The notes: generated from the letters alone by a model not told the origin. A stretch of 64,000 nucleotides of DNA from Halomonas sp. LBP4 (GCF_003202205.1 NZ_PDOG01000002.1:5147-69146), one strand, 5' to 3'; shown: positions 34,635 through 43,820, counted from the stretch's first letter. Program-made: numbers and translations.

Positions 34635-36023
34635 ATGCGCTATATCAGTACCCGCGGGCAGGCACCCGCGCTCTCCTTCGAGGAGGTCGTGCTCACCGGC
34701 ATGGCCAGCGACGGCGGTCTCTACGTACCGGAGGAGATCCCGACGCTCTGCCATGACGACCTGGCCGCCATGGCCGGCCTCTCCTACGCCGAGATCGCCT
34801 TCCGGGTGATGCAGCCCTACGTCAACGGCGAGATCGACGACGCGACCTTCCGGCGGATCGTGACGGAGGCGTACGCCACCTTCAGCCACGATGCCGTGGT
34901 GCCGCTCAACCAGCTCGATGCCAACCACTTCCTGCTCGAGCTGTTCCATGGCCCGACCCTGGCCTTCAAGGACGTGGCCCTGCAGCTGCTCGGGCGCCTG
35001 CTCGACCACTTCCTGGCCAAGCGCGGCGAACGCGCGGTGATCATGGGCGCCACCTCCGGCGATACCGGCTCGGCGGCGATCGAGGGCTGCCGCCACTGCG
35101 ACAACCTCGACATCTTCATCCTCCACCCGCACAACCGGGTCTCCGAGGTGCAGCGCCGCCAGATGACCTCGGTGCTCGCCGACAACGTCTTCAACGTCGC
35201 CATCGAGGGCAACTTCGACGATGCCCAGGCCATGGTCAAGGCGAGCTTCGCCGACCAGTCGTTCCTGAACGGCACCCGGCTGGTGGCGGTGAACTCGATC
35301 AACTGGGCGCGCATCATGGCCCAGATCGTCTACTACGTGGCCTCCGCCGTGGCGCTGGGGGCGCCGCACCGCCCGGTGAGCTTCTGCGTGCCCTCGGCCA
35401 ACTTCGGCAATGTCTTCGCCGGCTACATGGCCTACCGCATGGGCCTGCCGGTGGAGCAGTTCGTCATCGCCACCAACGCCAACGACATCCTGCACCGCAC
35501 CCTGGCCGACAACGACTTTTCCAAGAAGGCGCTCGTCGCGACCCTGGCGCCATCCATGGATATCGTGGTGTCGTCCAACTTCGAGCGGCTGCTGTTCGAG
35601 GCCTACGAGCGCGACGGCGACGCCGTGCGCGCCCTGCTCGAGCGCTTCCAGGCCGAGCCGGCGGCGCTGGCCGACGCACCGCTCTCCCGCCTGCGCGAGA
35701 AGTTCGCCAGCCACAGCGTGGATGACGCCACCATCCTCGAGGTGATCCGCGAGGCGCACCATCGCACCCAGGAGATCCTCGACCCGCATACCGCCACCGG
35801 CTACCGTGCCGCCGAGCGGGTGCGGGCCGATGCCGCGACGCCGATGATCACCCTGGCCACGGCGCATCCGGCCAAGTTCGCCGAGGCGGTGGTCAAGGCG
35901 GGCTTCCCGGGCGTGCCGCTGCCGCCGCACATGGACGACCTGCTCGAGCGCGAGGAGCGCTATACCGTGCTGCCCGCCGAGCTGGCCGCAGTGCAGAAGT
36001 TCGTGGCGGAGAACCGCCGCTGA
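34635..36023 (+). CDS. thrC: threonine synthase
   Basis: A 462-residue PLP enzyme. MRYISTRGQAPALSFEEVVL is the typical start; the PLP Lys is in GPTLAFKDVALQLL; the phosphate loop is GATSGDTGSAAIEGC; FCVPSANFGNVFAGYMA is the second cofactor block. It makes threonine from O-phosphohomoserine. ATG 34635 follows AAGGAA by eight bases. Paired with hom, though a repeat-rich 241-base gap lies between. Confidence 0.96.
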   Translation: MRYISTRGQAPALSFEEVVLTGMASDGGLYVPEEIPTLCHDDLAAMAGLSYAEIAFRVMQPYVNGEIDDATFRRIVTEAYATFSHDAVVPLNQLDANHFLLELFHGPTLAFKDVALQLLGRLLDHFLAKRGERAVIMGATSGDTGSAAIEGCRHCDNLDIFILHPHNRVSEVQRRQMTSVLADNVFNVAIEGNFDDAQAMVKASFADQSFLNGTRLVAVNSINWARIMAQIVYYVASAVALGAPHRPVSFCVPSANFGNVFAGYMAYRMGLPVEQFVIATNANDILHRTLADNDFSKKALVATLAPSMDIVVSSNFERLLFEAYERDGDAVRALLERFQAEPAALADAPLSRLREKFASHSVDDATILEVIREAHHRTQEILDPHTATGYRAAERVRADAATPMITLATAHPAKFAEAVVKAGFPGVPLPPHMDDLLEREERYTVLPAELAAVQKFVAENRR

Positions 36024-36059
36024 GGCCCCGGTCGGGACGATGTTGCCGGCGCCGGCGGG

Positions 36060-36152
36060 CCCTATGGGGTCAGACCCCGGCGGGGTCGGCTACGCTTGGC
36101 AAGGTGCACCCTGACAGGCTGGACAACTGGGCTGGGGTCTGACCCCATAGGG
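36060..36152. repeat. REPIN-like inverted REP doublet
   Basis: CCCTATGGGGTCAGACCCC (36060-36078) and its exact complement (36134-36152), 55 bases apart. Each arm contains the near-palindrome GGGGTC-A-GACCCC. This is the layout of REP doublets mobilised by REP-associated tyrosine transposases (RAYTs); no such transposase is in the window. It sits in the gap between thrC and recJ and could form a large cruciform. Confidence 0.7.
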
Positions 36153-36256
36153 GCGGCCTCGGTGCCATGTTCGGTGCTCCTGCTGTCTCGATATGACGCC
36201 CGGTGTACCGGGCGTCGTCGTGTGGACCCTGAGAACCGCCGAGAAAGGAGTCTGGC

Positions 36257-38062
36257 TTGGATGCCGTGACCGATCCCCTTGATCTCCATGAGCGGCTGAA
36301 GCCGCGTATCCAGCCGCGCCCCCGCGACGAGGCGCTCTACGCCCGCGCCCGCTCCGAGGGGCTCACCGAGCTGCAGGCCCGGGTACTGGCCGGGCGGTTG
36401 GCCGGCTACCGGGGGGAGCTCGCCCCGCTGGTCTCGCCGAGCCTGCGCCACCTGGCGCATCCCGAGCGCCTGGCGGATGCCCGTCGTGCCGCCGAGCGCA
36501 TCGCCCGGGCGGTGGTCGACGGCGAGCATGTCGGCATCCTCACCGACTATGACGTCGACGGCATCACCTCCCATGTGGTGATCCGGCGGACCCTGGTCGA
36601 GCTGTTCGGGGTGCCGGAAGCCCGGCTGCACAGCCTGATCGGCCACCGCATCCATGACGGCTACGGCATCAGCCTGCCGCTGGTGGAACGGACCCTCTCG
36701 CTCGCGCCGCGGCCGAGCCTGGTGATCACCGCCGACTGCGGCAGCAGCGACGAGCCGCGCATCGCCCGGCTCAAGGCGGCCGGCATCGAGGTGGTGGTCA
36801 GCGATCACCACGCCCTGCCGGTGGAGGGGCCGCCGCCCTCGGCCTATGCCACCGTCAACCCCACCCGCAACGACTGCGACTACCCCGACCCGACGATCGC
36901 CGGCTGCATGGTGGCCTGGCTGACGATGTCACTGGCGCGGCAGGTGCTGATCGAGTGGGGCGTGCTGCCGGCGTCCACGCCCAAGCTGTCGCCCTGGCTC
37001 TCCTATGTGGCGCTGGGCACCGTGGCCGACTGCGTGTCGCTGGGGGGCAGTGCGGCCAACCGAGCGGTGGTCAGCCACGGCCTGACCCTGATCAACCGCA
37101 TGGACGCCGCCTGCTGGCGGGCCATGGCGGCCAGGCTGGGCGATGACAGCGTGCCCTTCGACGCCGAGACCCTGGCCTTCCAGATGGGCCCGAGGATCAA
37201 TGCCCGTTCGCGGCTCGACGATCCCTATGCGGCGCTGCACTTTATGCTTGCCGAAGACGATGCCATCGCTCATCGCCATCTGGAGACGCTCGATCAGGAC
37301 AACCAGTCGCGCAAGGCCATCGAGGCGGAGATGACCGAGCAGGCCAGGGCCCTGGCCATGGCGCCGCTGACTGCCGACGAGCCGGCCATCGTGGTGTTTC
37401 TCGAGAGCGGGCATCCCGGGGTGCAGGGGATCGTCGCCTCGCGGCTGGTGCAGGCCTTCGGCCGGCCGACCCTGGTGCTGACGCCGGCCGCGGCGCCCGG
37501 CATGCTCACCGGCTCCGGACGCTCCATCGAGGGGCTGCACCTGCGTGACGCCCTGCAGCGCACCTCCGAGCTGGCCCCGGAGGCGCTGCCGCGGTTCGGA
37601 GGCCATCGCGGCGCGGCGGGGGTCGGGGTGCCGGTGGACAGGCTGGGAGAGTTCCGCGCGGCCTTCCTGCAGGCGGTGGCCGAGCAGCTCGGCGACACCG
37701 AGCTCTACCCCAGGGTCTTCACCGACGGCGAGCTGGCCCCGCACCAGTTGAGCCTCGCCACCCTCGCCGAGCTCGAGGTGCTGGGGCCCTACGGGCGGGA
37801 ATTCGATGCGCCGCTGTTCGAGGGCGAGTTCCTGATCGAGGCCCTGCGCCCGGTCGGGGCCGACGGCAGCCACCTGATGCTCGAGCTCTCCGCCGGCGCC
37901 GCCGCCACCCGGGCGATCTGGTTCCGGGCGCTCACGCCCGGCGAGATCCCGGCCTTCGGCGTCGGCGACCGGCTGCGCTGTGCCTACAAGCTCAACCGCA
38001 ACCGCTGGCGGGGGCGGGAGTCGCTGCAGCTGATGATCGAGCACGCCGAACGAACCCCCTGA
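36257..38062 (+). CDS. recJ: RecJ-like DHH-family single-strand exonuclease
   Basis: A 601-residue DHH/DHHA1 phosphoesterase. Motif I is LTDYDVDGITSHVV (usually DFDADG), motif II ITADCGSSDEP (usually TVDNG), motif III VVSDHHALP, and the DHHA1 part has SGHPGVQGIVASRL and RFGGHRGAAG. A C-terminal OB-like domain follows. RecJ degrades single-stranded DNA 5' to 3' in recombination and repair. The start is TTG at 36257, after AAGGAG. The position after hom-thrC and near prfB is that of recJ in relatives, but the motifs diverge from textbook RecJ. Confidence 0.85.
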   Translation: MDAVTDPLDLHERLKPRIQPRPRDEALYARARSEGLTELQARVLAGRLAGYRGELAPLVSPSLRHLAHPERLADARRAAERIARAVVDGEHVGILTDYDVDGITSHVVIRRTLVELFGVPEARLHSLIGHRIHDGYGISLPLVERTLSLAPRPSLVITADCGSSDEPRIARLKAAGIEVVVSDHHALPVEGPPPSAYATVNPTRNDCDYPDPTIAGCMVAWLTMSLARQVLIEWGVLPASTPKLSPWLSYVALGTVADCVSLGGSAANRAVVSHGLTLINRMDAACWRAMAARLGDDSVPFDAETLAFQMGPRINARSRLDDPYAALHFMLAEDDAIAHRHLETLDQDNQSRKAIEAEMTEQARALAMAPLTADEPAIVVFLESGHPGVQGIVASRLVQAFGRPTLVLTPAAAPGMLTGSGRSIEGLHLRDALQRTSELAPEALPRFGGHRGAAGVGVPVDRLGEFRAAFLQAVAEQLGDTELYPRVFTDGELAPHQLSLATLAELEVLGPYGREFDAPLFEGEFLIEALRPVGADGSHLMLELSAGAAATRAIWFRALTPGEIPAFGVGDRLRCAYKLNRNRWRGRESLQLMIEHAERTP

Positions 38063-38071
38063 CGACGTTCC

Positions 38072-38158
38072 CTAATAAGTCGGCCAGACACCGGGCGTGG
38101 CCAGCTCCACCAGATGGTCGTCGGGGGCGCGGTAAATATGATAGAGCAGGCTTTCGCC
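38072..38158 (-). pseudogene. relic of a duplicated VOC gene 3' end
   Basis: On the minus strand this reads GESLLYHIYRAPDDHLVELA then TPGVWPTY and a stop, almost the same as the last 28 residues of the VOC gene just upstream (GESLYFRDPDGHLVELATPG then VWPTY). Only the C-terminal end remains. It is a leftover of a tandem duplication. Confidence 0.8.
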
Positions 38159-38175
38159 GTTATTCCGCGAGAGTC

Positions 38176-38595
38176 TCAGTAGGTCGGCCAGACCCCGGGG
38201 GTGGCCAGCTCTACCAAGTGCCCATCCGGGTCGCGGAAATAGAGGCTCTCCCCGCCACGTGGCCAGTGGGTACGGCCTTCGATGGTCACGCCATGGTCGT
38301 GGAGCTGGGCCTCCCAGGTCTCGAGCTCGCGGGCGGCGATGGCGAAGGCCAGGTGCACCCGCCCGGCACCGTCATGGGGGGGGATGGTGCCCATGTCGTT
38401 CGGCAGCACCACGGTCTCCAGCGTCTCGCCCCGCAGGAACAGCAGCAGTACCGAGCCGGCACCGGCGTCATAGGCGGTGAAGCGATGGTCGGCGTTGAAG
38501 GGCTCGAGTCCCATCACCCCCTCGAAGAAGGCTCTGGCACGGTCCATGTCCTCCACGTAGAGCGCGGTTTCCAGCACGCCGTTGAGCTTGGGCAT
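38176..38595 (-). CDS. VOC-family (glyoxalase/bleomycin-resistance fold) protein
   Basis: A 139-residue protein with two beta-alpha-beta-beta-beta units: LETALYVEDMDRARAFFEGVMGLEP and GRVHLAFAIAARELETWEAQL, ending ESLYFRDPDGHLVELATPG. Metal ligands are likely His (VHLAF) and Glu (VELATPG). VOC proteins include dioxygenases, glyoxalases and resistance proteins; the substrate here is unknown. ATG 38595 follows GGGAGG; an upstream GTG is less likely. A relic copy of its 3' end lies directly downstream. Confidence 0.85.
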   Translation of the reverse strand: MPKLNGVLETALYVEDMDRARAFFEGVMGLEPFNADHRFTAYDAGAGSVLLLFLRGETLETVVLPNDMGTIPPHDGAGRVHLAFAIAARELETWEAQLHDHGVTIEGRTHWPRGGESLYFRDPDGHLVELATPGVWPTY

Positions 38596-38845
38596 GACCA
38601 CCTCCCGGCGATGGCTTCCTTCCCTTCAGCCTAGCAGGTCGCCGTCAGCGCCGGGCCAGCCAGAACCACCGGCTGTAGTGGCGCACCGTCTCGGCTTGTC
38701 GGTTAGCGGAATCGCGGGCCTCGCGGGTTGATCGGATGATTGCCCAGGGATAACCCCCTTCGGTGACTCACCGCTCATGCTCGGAAGGTGCTCTCCGGAG
38801 TGCAGTCGAAATATTTTGGTTAACCCAATGAAAGCTCAGGAGTTA

Positions 38846-38897
38846 AAACGACCGTGCGACCAAAGTATTAGCGATTTTCGGATTAAAACGAACGTTT
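38846..38897. promoter_or_regulatory. candidate PsrA/FadR-type operators upstream of fadL
   Basis: In an AT-rich island of the 414-base gap before fadL lie AAACGAACGTTT (38886-38897), an inverted repeat AAACG-CGTTT that fits the published PsrA box pattern (AAAC, 2-4 bases, GTTT), and a half-like copy AAACGACCGTGC (38846-38857). PsrA represses fatty-acid genes in pseudomonads and relatives. The assignment is by pattern and context only. The rest of the gap (38596-38845) shows nothing recognisable. Confidence 0.45.
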
Positions 38898-39009
38898 GCC
38901 CTTGAACGATGGCGTGCAATAGGCGAAAACGGGGCAGCTCACCAGCACCCCGGCGAGGGTGCATTACACAACCAGCTCCAGCACGAATCTGGAAAAGGAC
39001 GTCGAGACC

Positions 39010-40350
39010 ATGCACAACAAGTTCAACAAGCTCTCCATCGCCGTGGCCATTGCCTCCTCCGCTCTGGTCGCCTCTCAAGCCTTCGCTTCCGGCTTCCAGG
39101 TCCGTGAGCAGAGTGCCAAGACCCTGGCCAACGCCCTGTCCAACGCCGCTGCCGGGGCCGAGGATGCCGGCTTCATGGCCTACAATCCGGCGGCCCTCGG
39201 CAATATCGACGGCAACCAGGTCGTCGGTGGGCTGGCCTATATCGATGCCGACTTCGAGCTCAGGAACGCCGAAGCATCCGATGCCTCGGGAATGTTTGAT
39301 TTTGACCGTGGCGGTTCACGCCAGGGCGGGGAGGCCGCCTTGGTGCCGTCCTTTGCTGCCAAGACCCGGCTCAAGGAGCGGTTCGATCTTGGCCTGGCCG
39401 TCTATGCGCCCTATGGCCTGTCGACCAAGTACGACGAGGACTGGATCGGGCGTTACCACGCCATCGAGTCCGAGCTCGAGACCATCGACTTCCAACCGAC
39501 CCTGAACTATCGGGCTTCTGACCGCCTGAACCTGGCCGTTGGCCTGCGTGCCCAGTATGCCGATGCGACCCTCTCGAATGCCATCGACTTCGGGTCGGCG
39601 GCCGCCATGCAGGGCTTGCCCGGTGCCACCCCTGGGCAGAACGATGTCATTGGCGAAGTGACCGGCGACGACTGGGGGTATGGTTATATCCTCGGGGCCC
39701 TGTTCCAGGCCACCGAAAAGACCCGCCTGGGCATCGGCTACCGTTCGGAAATCGATCTGACGCTCGATGGCGAGCTGAAGGTGAAGGGTACCGATCCCGT
39801 CTCGGATGGCGCCATTGACGCAGGCCTCGTAACGGGAACTGGAGGAAAGGCAGAGCTTACTACCCCAGCCAACCTGAATCTGGGGGTCTATCACCAGTTG
39901 ACCGACCGCCTGGCGCTGATGGCCAATGCCGAGTGGACCGAGTGGAGCAGCTTCGACGAACTGGTGGTGGAGTTCGAGGATGGCAGGGCGCCGAGCCGTA
40001 CCGAGGAGAACTGGGACAATACCTGGGCCTTCTCGGTGGGGGCCAACTATGCGCTCACCCCGCAGTGGTTGCTGCGTGCCGGCTTGGGTCATGACGAGAC
40101 GCCGATCCCCGGCAGCGAATTCCGCACCCCGCGGGTGCCGGACGCCGACCGTACCTGGGCGACCCTGGGGGCTACCTGGATGCCGACCGCCGACCTGGGC
40201 ATCACCGCCGGTTATATGCGTGTCTTCGGCGATGATGTCGACATGAATCAGGATGGGGCCAAGGAGGAGAACGCGACGCGGGGCAACCTCTCGGGGACCT
40301 ATGAGGTCTCGGCGGATGTCTTCGCCCTCTCGGTGGACTATCGCTTCTGA
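39010..40350 (+). CDS. fadL: FadL-family outer-membrane fatty-acid transporter
   Basis: A 446-residue outer-membrane barrel protein. The signal peptide is about residues 1-27 (LSIAVAIASSALVASQAFA). The mature N-terminus SGFQVREQSAKTLANALS with GAEDAGFMAYNPAAL is the FadL hatch and NPA motif. The rest is alternating beta-strands ending in Phe (VFALSVDYRF), the outer-membrane assembly signal. It takes up long-chain fatty acids or other hydrophobic compounds. Probably controlled at the AT-rich upstream region. Transcribed alone; prfB follows after 180 bases with its own -10 box. Confidence 0.93.
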   Translation: MHNKFNKLSIAVAIASSALVASQAFASGFQVREQSAKTLANALSNAAAGAEDAGFMAYNPAALGNIDGNQVVGGLAYIDADFELRNAEASDASGMFDFDRGGSRQGGEAALVPSFAAKTRLKERFDLGLAVYAPYGLSTKYDEDWIGRYHAIESELETIDFQPTLNYRASDRLNLAVGLRAQYADATLSNAIDFGSAAAMQGLPGATPGQNDVIGEVTGDDWGYGYILGALFQATEKTRLGIGYRSEIDLTLDGELKVKGTDPVSDGAIDAGLVTGTGGKAELTTPANLNLGVYHQLTDRLALMANAEWTEWSSFDELVVEFEDGRAPSRTEENWDNTWAFSVGANYALTPQWLLRAGLGHDETPIPGSEFRTPRVPDADRTWATLGATWMPTADLGITAGYMRVFGDDVDMNQDGAKEENATRGNLSGTYEVSADVFALSVDYRF

Positions 40351-40362
40351 CGTCAGTGTCCC

Positions 40363-40386
40363 CGCCAGCCTCGGCCGGGGCTGGCG
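40363..40386 (+). terminator. possible terminator after fadL
   Basis: CGCCAGCC and GGCTGGCG form an 8-bp stem around TCGGCCGG, 12 bases after the fadL stop. No clear T-tract follows. Confidence 0.45.
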
Positions 40387-40439
40387 ATCCGGGGTCGTAT
40401 TCTCGGGTCGTGGTGGATGCGACGCGGCGGCACATTCGC

Positions 40440-40445
40440 TACAAT
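40440..40445 (+). promoter_or_regulatory. possible -10 box of prfB
   Basis: TACAAT about 85 bases before the prfB ATG. No good -35 is seen at the right distance. Confidence 0.35.
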
Positions 40446-40530
40446 GATCGCCTTTTCCGTGCCGTCGGCGCATTGGCTCGCTGCCAGCGCTCCGGCGGCC
40501 GATTTTCCACTGCAGACTCAGGCGAGCCCC

Positions 40531-41629
40531 ATGCTGGAAACCAACCCCGTCCATAACCTCATCAAGGACCTGTCTGAGCGGACAGACGTCCTGAGGGGGT
40601 ATCTTTGACTATGCCGAAAAGAAGGATCGGCTAGAGGAAGTCACCCGCGAGCTGGAGGACCCGGGCGTCTGGAACGACCCCGACTATGCCCAGAAGCTCG
40701 GCCGTGAGCGTGCCTCGCTCGAGCAGATCGTGGCCACCATCGACGAGCTCGACCAGGGGCTGGGTGACAGCCGCGACCTGCTGGAGCTGGCCGAGATGGA
40801 GGAGGACGCAGCCACCGTCGCCGAGGTCGAGAAGGAGCTCGACGGGCTCAAGGCCAGCCTCGAGACGCTCGAGTTCCGGCGCATGTTCGCCGGCCCGATG
40901 GACCAGAACAACGCCTACCTGGACATCCAGGCCGGCTCCGGCGGCACCGAGGCCCAGGACTGGGCCAACATGCTGCTGCGCATGTACCTGCGCTGGGCCG
41001 AGCATCACGGTTTCAAGGCGGAGATCATCGAGGCCTCCGCCGGCGAGGTGGCGGGCATCAAGTCGGCGACGGTGCATATCCAGGGCGACTACGCCTTCGG
41101 CTGGCTGCGCACCGAGACCGGCGTGCATCGCCTGGTGCGCAAGAGCCCCTTCGACTCCGGCGGCCGCCGCCACACGTCGTTTGCCTCGGTGTTCCTCTCG
41201 CCGGAAGTCGATGACAGCTTCGAGGTCGAGATCAACCCGGCGGACCTGCGCACCGATACCTACCGCTCCAGCGGCGCCGGCGGCCAGCACGTCAACACCA
41301 CCGACTCGGCGGTACGCATCACCCACGAGCCGACCGGCATCGTGGTGGCTTGCCAGAGCCAGCGCAGCCAGCACGCCAACCGCGACTTCGCCATGAAGCA
41401 GCTCAAGGCGAAGCTGTGGGAGCACGAGATGCAGAAGCGCAACGCCGCCAAGCAGGAGGCCGAGGACTCCAAGGCGGACATCGGCTGGGGCAGCCAGATC
41501 CGCTCCTACGTGCTCGATGACCAGCGCATCAAGGACCTGCGCACCGGGGTGCAGACCAGCAACTGCGACAAGGTGCTCGACGGCGATCTGGACCCGTTCA
41601 TCGAAGCCAGTCTCAAGCAAGGACTGTAG
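40531..41629 (+). CDS. prfB: peptide chain release factor 2 with programmed +1 frameshift
   Basis: RF2, 365 residues after the frameshift, the same length as E. coli RF2. The first 25 codons ([20 protein letters not shown] then LRGYL) end at an in-frame TGA (40606-40608). The slippery CTT TGA C is preceded by AGGGGG, the internal Shine-Dalgarno-like element that promotes the shift, and decoding continues as [12 protein letters not shown]. Downstream are the GGQ motif ([17 protein letters not shown]) and the codon-recognition loop with SPF ([11 protein letters not shown]). Low RF2 lets ribosomes shift, giving autoregulation. Confidence 0.97.
40591..40609 (+). promoter_or_regulatory. prfB recoding site
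   Basis: CTG AGG GGG TAT CTT TGA C: the Shine-Dalgarno-like AGGGGG three bases before CTT, then the TGA stop where ribosomes slip +1. Confidence 0.95.
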
Positions 41630-41630
41630 C

Positions 41631-41711
41631 CACGAGCCTCGAGCGACGAGCTGCGAGCGAAACATCGTCCCTTATCGCTCGTGGCCCGTAACCCGTGGCC
41701 CGTGGCCCGTA
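41631..41711. repeat. heptad-repeat array between prfB and lysS
   Basis: Four heptads CACGAGC CTCGAGC and GACGAGC TGCGAGC (41631-41658), an 18-base gap, then five heptads GCTCGTG GCCCGTA, ACCCGTG GCCCGTG and GCCCGTA (41677-41711). The first unit and GCTCGTG are complementary, so the array can fold. It is the same style as the array after hom. Confidence 0.65.
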
Positions 41712-41734
41712 GCTCATTCTTTACAGGTAGCGTA

Positions 41735-43276
41735 ATGGCCAACCAGGATTCACCTCAACACGACGAAAATCGCCTGATCGCCGAGCGCCGCGCCAAGCTG
41801 GCCGAGCGTCGCCGGCTGGCCGAGAGCCGCGGCGAGAGCGCCTTCCCCAACGACTTCCGTCGCGACAGCCTGGCCGCCGAGTTGGCTGCCGAGCTGGGTG
41901 ACAAGGAGAAGGAGGCGCTCGAGGCCCTGGGCCGTCATGCCGGGGTCGCCGGCCGGATCATGCGCAAGCGCGGCCCCTTCATCGTCATCCAGGACGTCTC
42001 GGGCCAGATCCAGCTGTACGTCGACAAGAAGGGGCTGCCGGCAGAGGTGCTGGAGGACGTCAAGGGTTGGGACATCGGCGACATCGTGGCCGGCCGCGGG
42101 CCGGTGCACAAGTCGGGCAAGGGCGACCTCTACGTGATGATGGTCGAGGCGAAGCTGCTGACCAAGAGCCTGCGCCCGCTGCCCGACAAGTTCCACGGCC
42201 TCACCGACATGGAGGCCCGCTACCGTCAGCGCTATGTCGACCTGATCATGAACGCCGACTCGCGTCGGACCTTCGAGGTGCGTGCCGCGGTGATCAGCGC
42301 CATGCGCCGCTTCTTCGAGGCCCGCAGCTTCATGGAGGTGGAGACCCCCATGCTGCAGCCGATTCCCGGCGGTGCCGCTGCGCGCCCCTTCGTCACCCAC
42401 CACAATGCGCTGGACATCGACATGTACCTGCGCATCGCGCCCGAGCTCTACCTCAAGCGCCTGGTAGTGGGGGGCTTCGAGCGGGTCTTCGAGATCAACC
42501 GCAACTTCCGCAACGAGGGGCTTTCCACCCGGCACAACCCCGAGTTCACCATGATCGAGTTCTATCAGGCCCATGCGAACTACCATGACCTGATGGATCT
42601 CACCGAGGAGATGCTGCGCAGCGTCGCCCGGCAGGTGCTCGGCACCACCACCGTGGTCAACACCGTGCGCAATGCCGAGGGCGAGGTGCTGGAGACCTTC
42701 GAGTACGATTTCGGCCAGCGACTGAGACGGATCAGCGTGTTCGACGCGATTCTCCAGTTCAACCCGGAGATCCAGGCCGAGGCGCTGGCCGACGAGTCGG
42801 CCGCGCGCCAGATCGCCGAGCGCCTGGACATCGACGTCAAGGATGGCTGGGGGCTGGGCAAGGTTCAGATCGAGATCTTCGAGAAGACCGTCGAGCATCG
42901 CCTGCAGCAGCCGACCTTCATCACCGAGTATCCCACCGAGGTGAGCCCCCTGGCGCGACGCAAGGACAACGATCCCTTCGTCACCGAGCGCTTCGAGTTC
43001 TTCGTCGGCGGTCGCGAGATCGCCAACGGTTTCTCGGAGCTCAACGACGCCGAGGACCAGGCCGAACGCTTCCGCGCCCAGGCGGCGGAGAAGGAGGCCG
43101 GCGATCTCGAGGCGATGTTCTACGACGCCGACTACGTGCGGGCCCTGGAGTACGGCCTGCCGCCCACGGCGGGCGAGGGCATCGGCATCGACCGGCTGGT
43201 GATGCTGTTCACCGACAGCGCCTCGATCCGCGACGTGCTGCTGTTCCCGGCCATGCGCCCCGAGGCGGTGGAATAG
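41735..43276 (+). CDS. lysS: lysyl-tRNA synthetase (class II)
   Basis: A 513-residue class II synthetase. The N-terminal OB-fold anticodon domain (about 60-160: [28 protein letters not shown]) is followed by motif 1 ([20 protein letters not shown]), motif 2 ([32 protein letters not shown]) and motif 3 ([22 protein letters not shown]). It charges tRNA-Lys. ATG 41735 is preferred over an upstream ATG lying in the heptad array. Same order as in other gammaproteobacteria (prfB-lysS). Confidence 0.97.
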   Translation: MANQDSPQHDENRLIAERRAKLAERRRLAESRGESAFPNDFRRDSLAAELAAELGDKEKEALEALGRHAGVAGRIMRKRGPFIVIQDVSGQIQLYVDKKGLPAEVLEDVKGWDIGDIVAGRGPVHKSGKGDLYVMMVEAKLLTKSLRPLPDKFHGLTDMEARYRQRYVDLIMNADSRRTFEVRAAVISAMRRFFEARSFMEVETPMLQPIPGGAAARPFVTHHNALDIDMYLRIAPELYLKRLVVGGFERVFEINRNFRNEGLSTRHNPEFTMIEFYQAHANYHDLMDLTEEMLRSVARQVLGTTTVVNTVRNAEGEVLETFEYDFGQRLRRISVFDAILQFNPEIQAEALADESAARQIAERLDIDVKDGWGLGKVQIEIFEKTVEHRLQQPTFITEYPTEVSPLARRKDNDPFVTERFEFFVGGREIANGFSELNDAEDQAERFRAQAAEKEAGDLEAMFYDADYVRALEYGLPPTAGEGIGIDRLVMLFTDSASIRDVLLFPAMRPEAVE

Positions 43277-43336
43277 TTGGTAAGGGGCGCCGCGAGCGCC
43301 CATAATGGTCAGCGTTTCGACGTCGAGGAGACCACG

Positions 43337-43723
43337 ATGAAACTGCTCAACCGCTCCGCCCTGAGCGTCAGGCCGACCCGGCATTTCGTGGAATGGATCA
43401 ATGCGCTGGAACCCACGGTGGGGGACGACGACTTGACCCTGGCCGACGTCGAACGGGAAAGCACCGTCTACCTGATTCCCGAGATGGACACGCCCGAGGC
43501 CCTCGAGGCCTTCGTGCGCGAGCGCTACCTCGAGATCCTCGAGACCGAGTTGCGCGCCTGGGAAGAGGACGAGCGCCAGTGGCCCGAAGCTCTCGACTGG
43601 GCGCTGTTCCAGCGCTTCCTGCAGGTCGAGCACAGCTATCTCGCTATCGACCTGGACGACGAGGCGGCCCTCGAGATCTCCGAGGTCGATGATAGCCTGC
43701 TCCTGGAGACCGACCAGGATTGA
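43337..43723 (+). CDS. conserved hypothetical acidic protein, 128 residues
   Basis: Begins MKLLNRSALSVRPTRHFVEW after GGAG. Very acidic and Leu/Glu-rich (LEAFVRERYLEILETELRAWEEDERQWPEALDW), probably a compact helical cytoplasmic protein; no signal or membrane segment. Located between lysS and bolA with its own terminator. Similar small proteins occur in Halomonas by recollection. Function unknown. Confidence 0.75.
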   Translation: MKLLNRSALSVRPTRHFVEWINALEPTVGDDDLTLADVERESTVYLIPEMDTPEALEAFVRERYLEILETELRAWEEDERQWPEALDWALFQRFLQVEHSYLAIDLDDEAALEISEVDDSLLLETDQD

Positions 43724-43751
43724 TCGTCCCGCTGCTCGGGAGTGACCTCGA

Positions 43752-43773
43752 GAAACCGGCTTCGGCCGGTTTC
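43752..43773 (+). terminator. intrinsic terminator with TTCG tetraloop
   Basis: GAAACCGGC-TTCG-GCCGGTTTC, a perfect 9-bp stem with a stable tetraloop, 28 bases after the hypothetical gene. The right arm ends in TTTC and is followed by CTCGTT. Confidence 0.75.
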
Positions 43774-43820
43774 CTCGTTATGGATTCCTGACATGAGTCG
43801 ACTCTTCGCAACACGGCCCG

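Noticed and set aside
36062..36811. 249-codon minus-strand frame over the start of recJ
   Set aside because: Antisense to recJ and running into the REPIN; no motif.
41750..43633. 627-codon minus-strand frame opposite lysS
   Set aside because: Shadow of a complete lysyl-tRNA synthetase gene.
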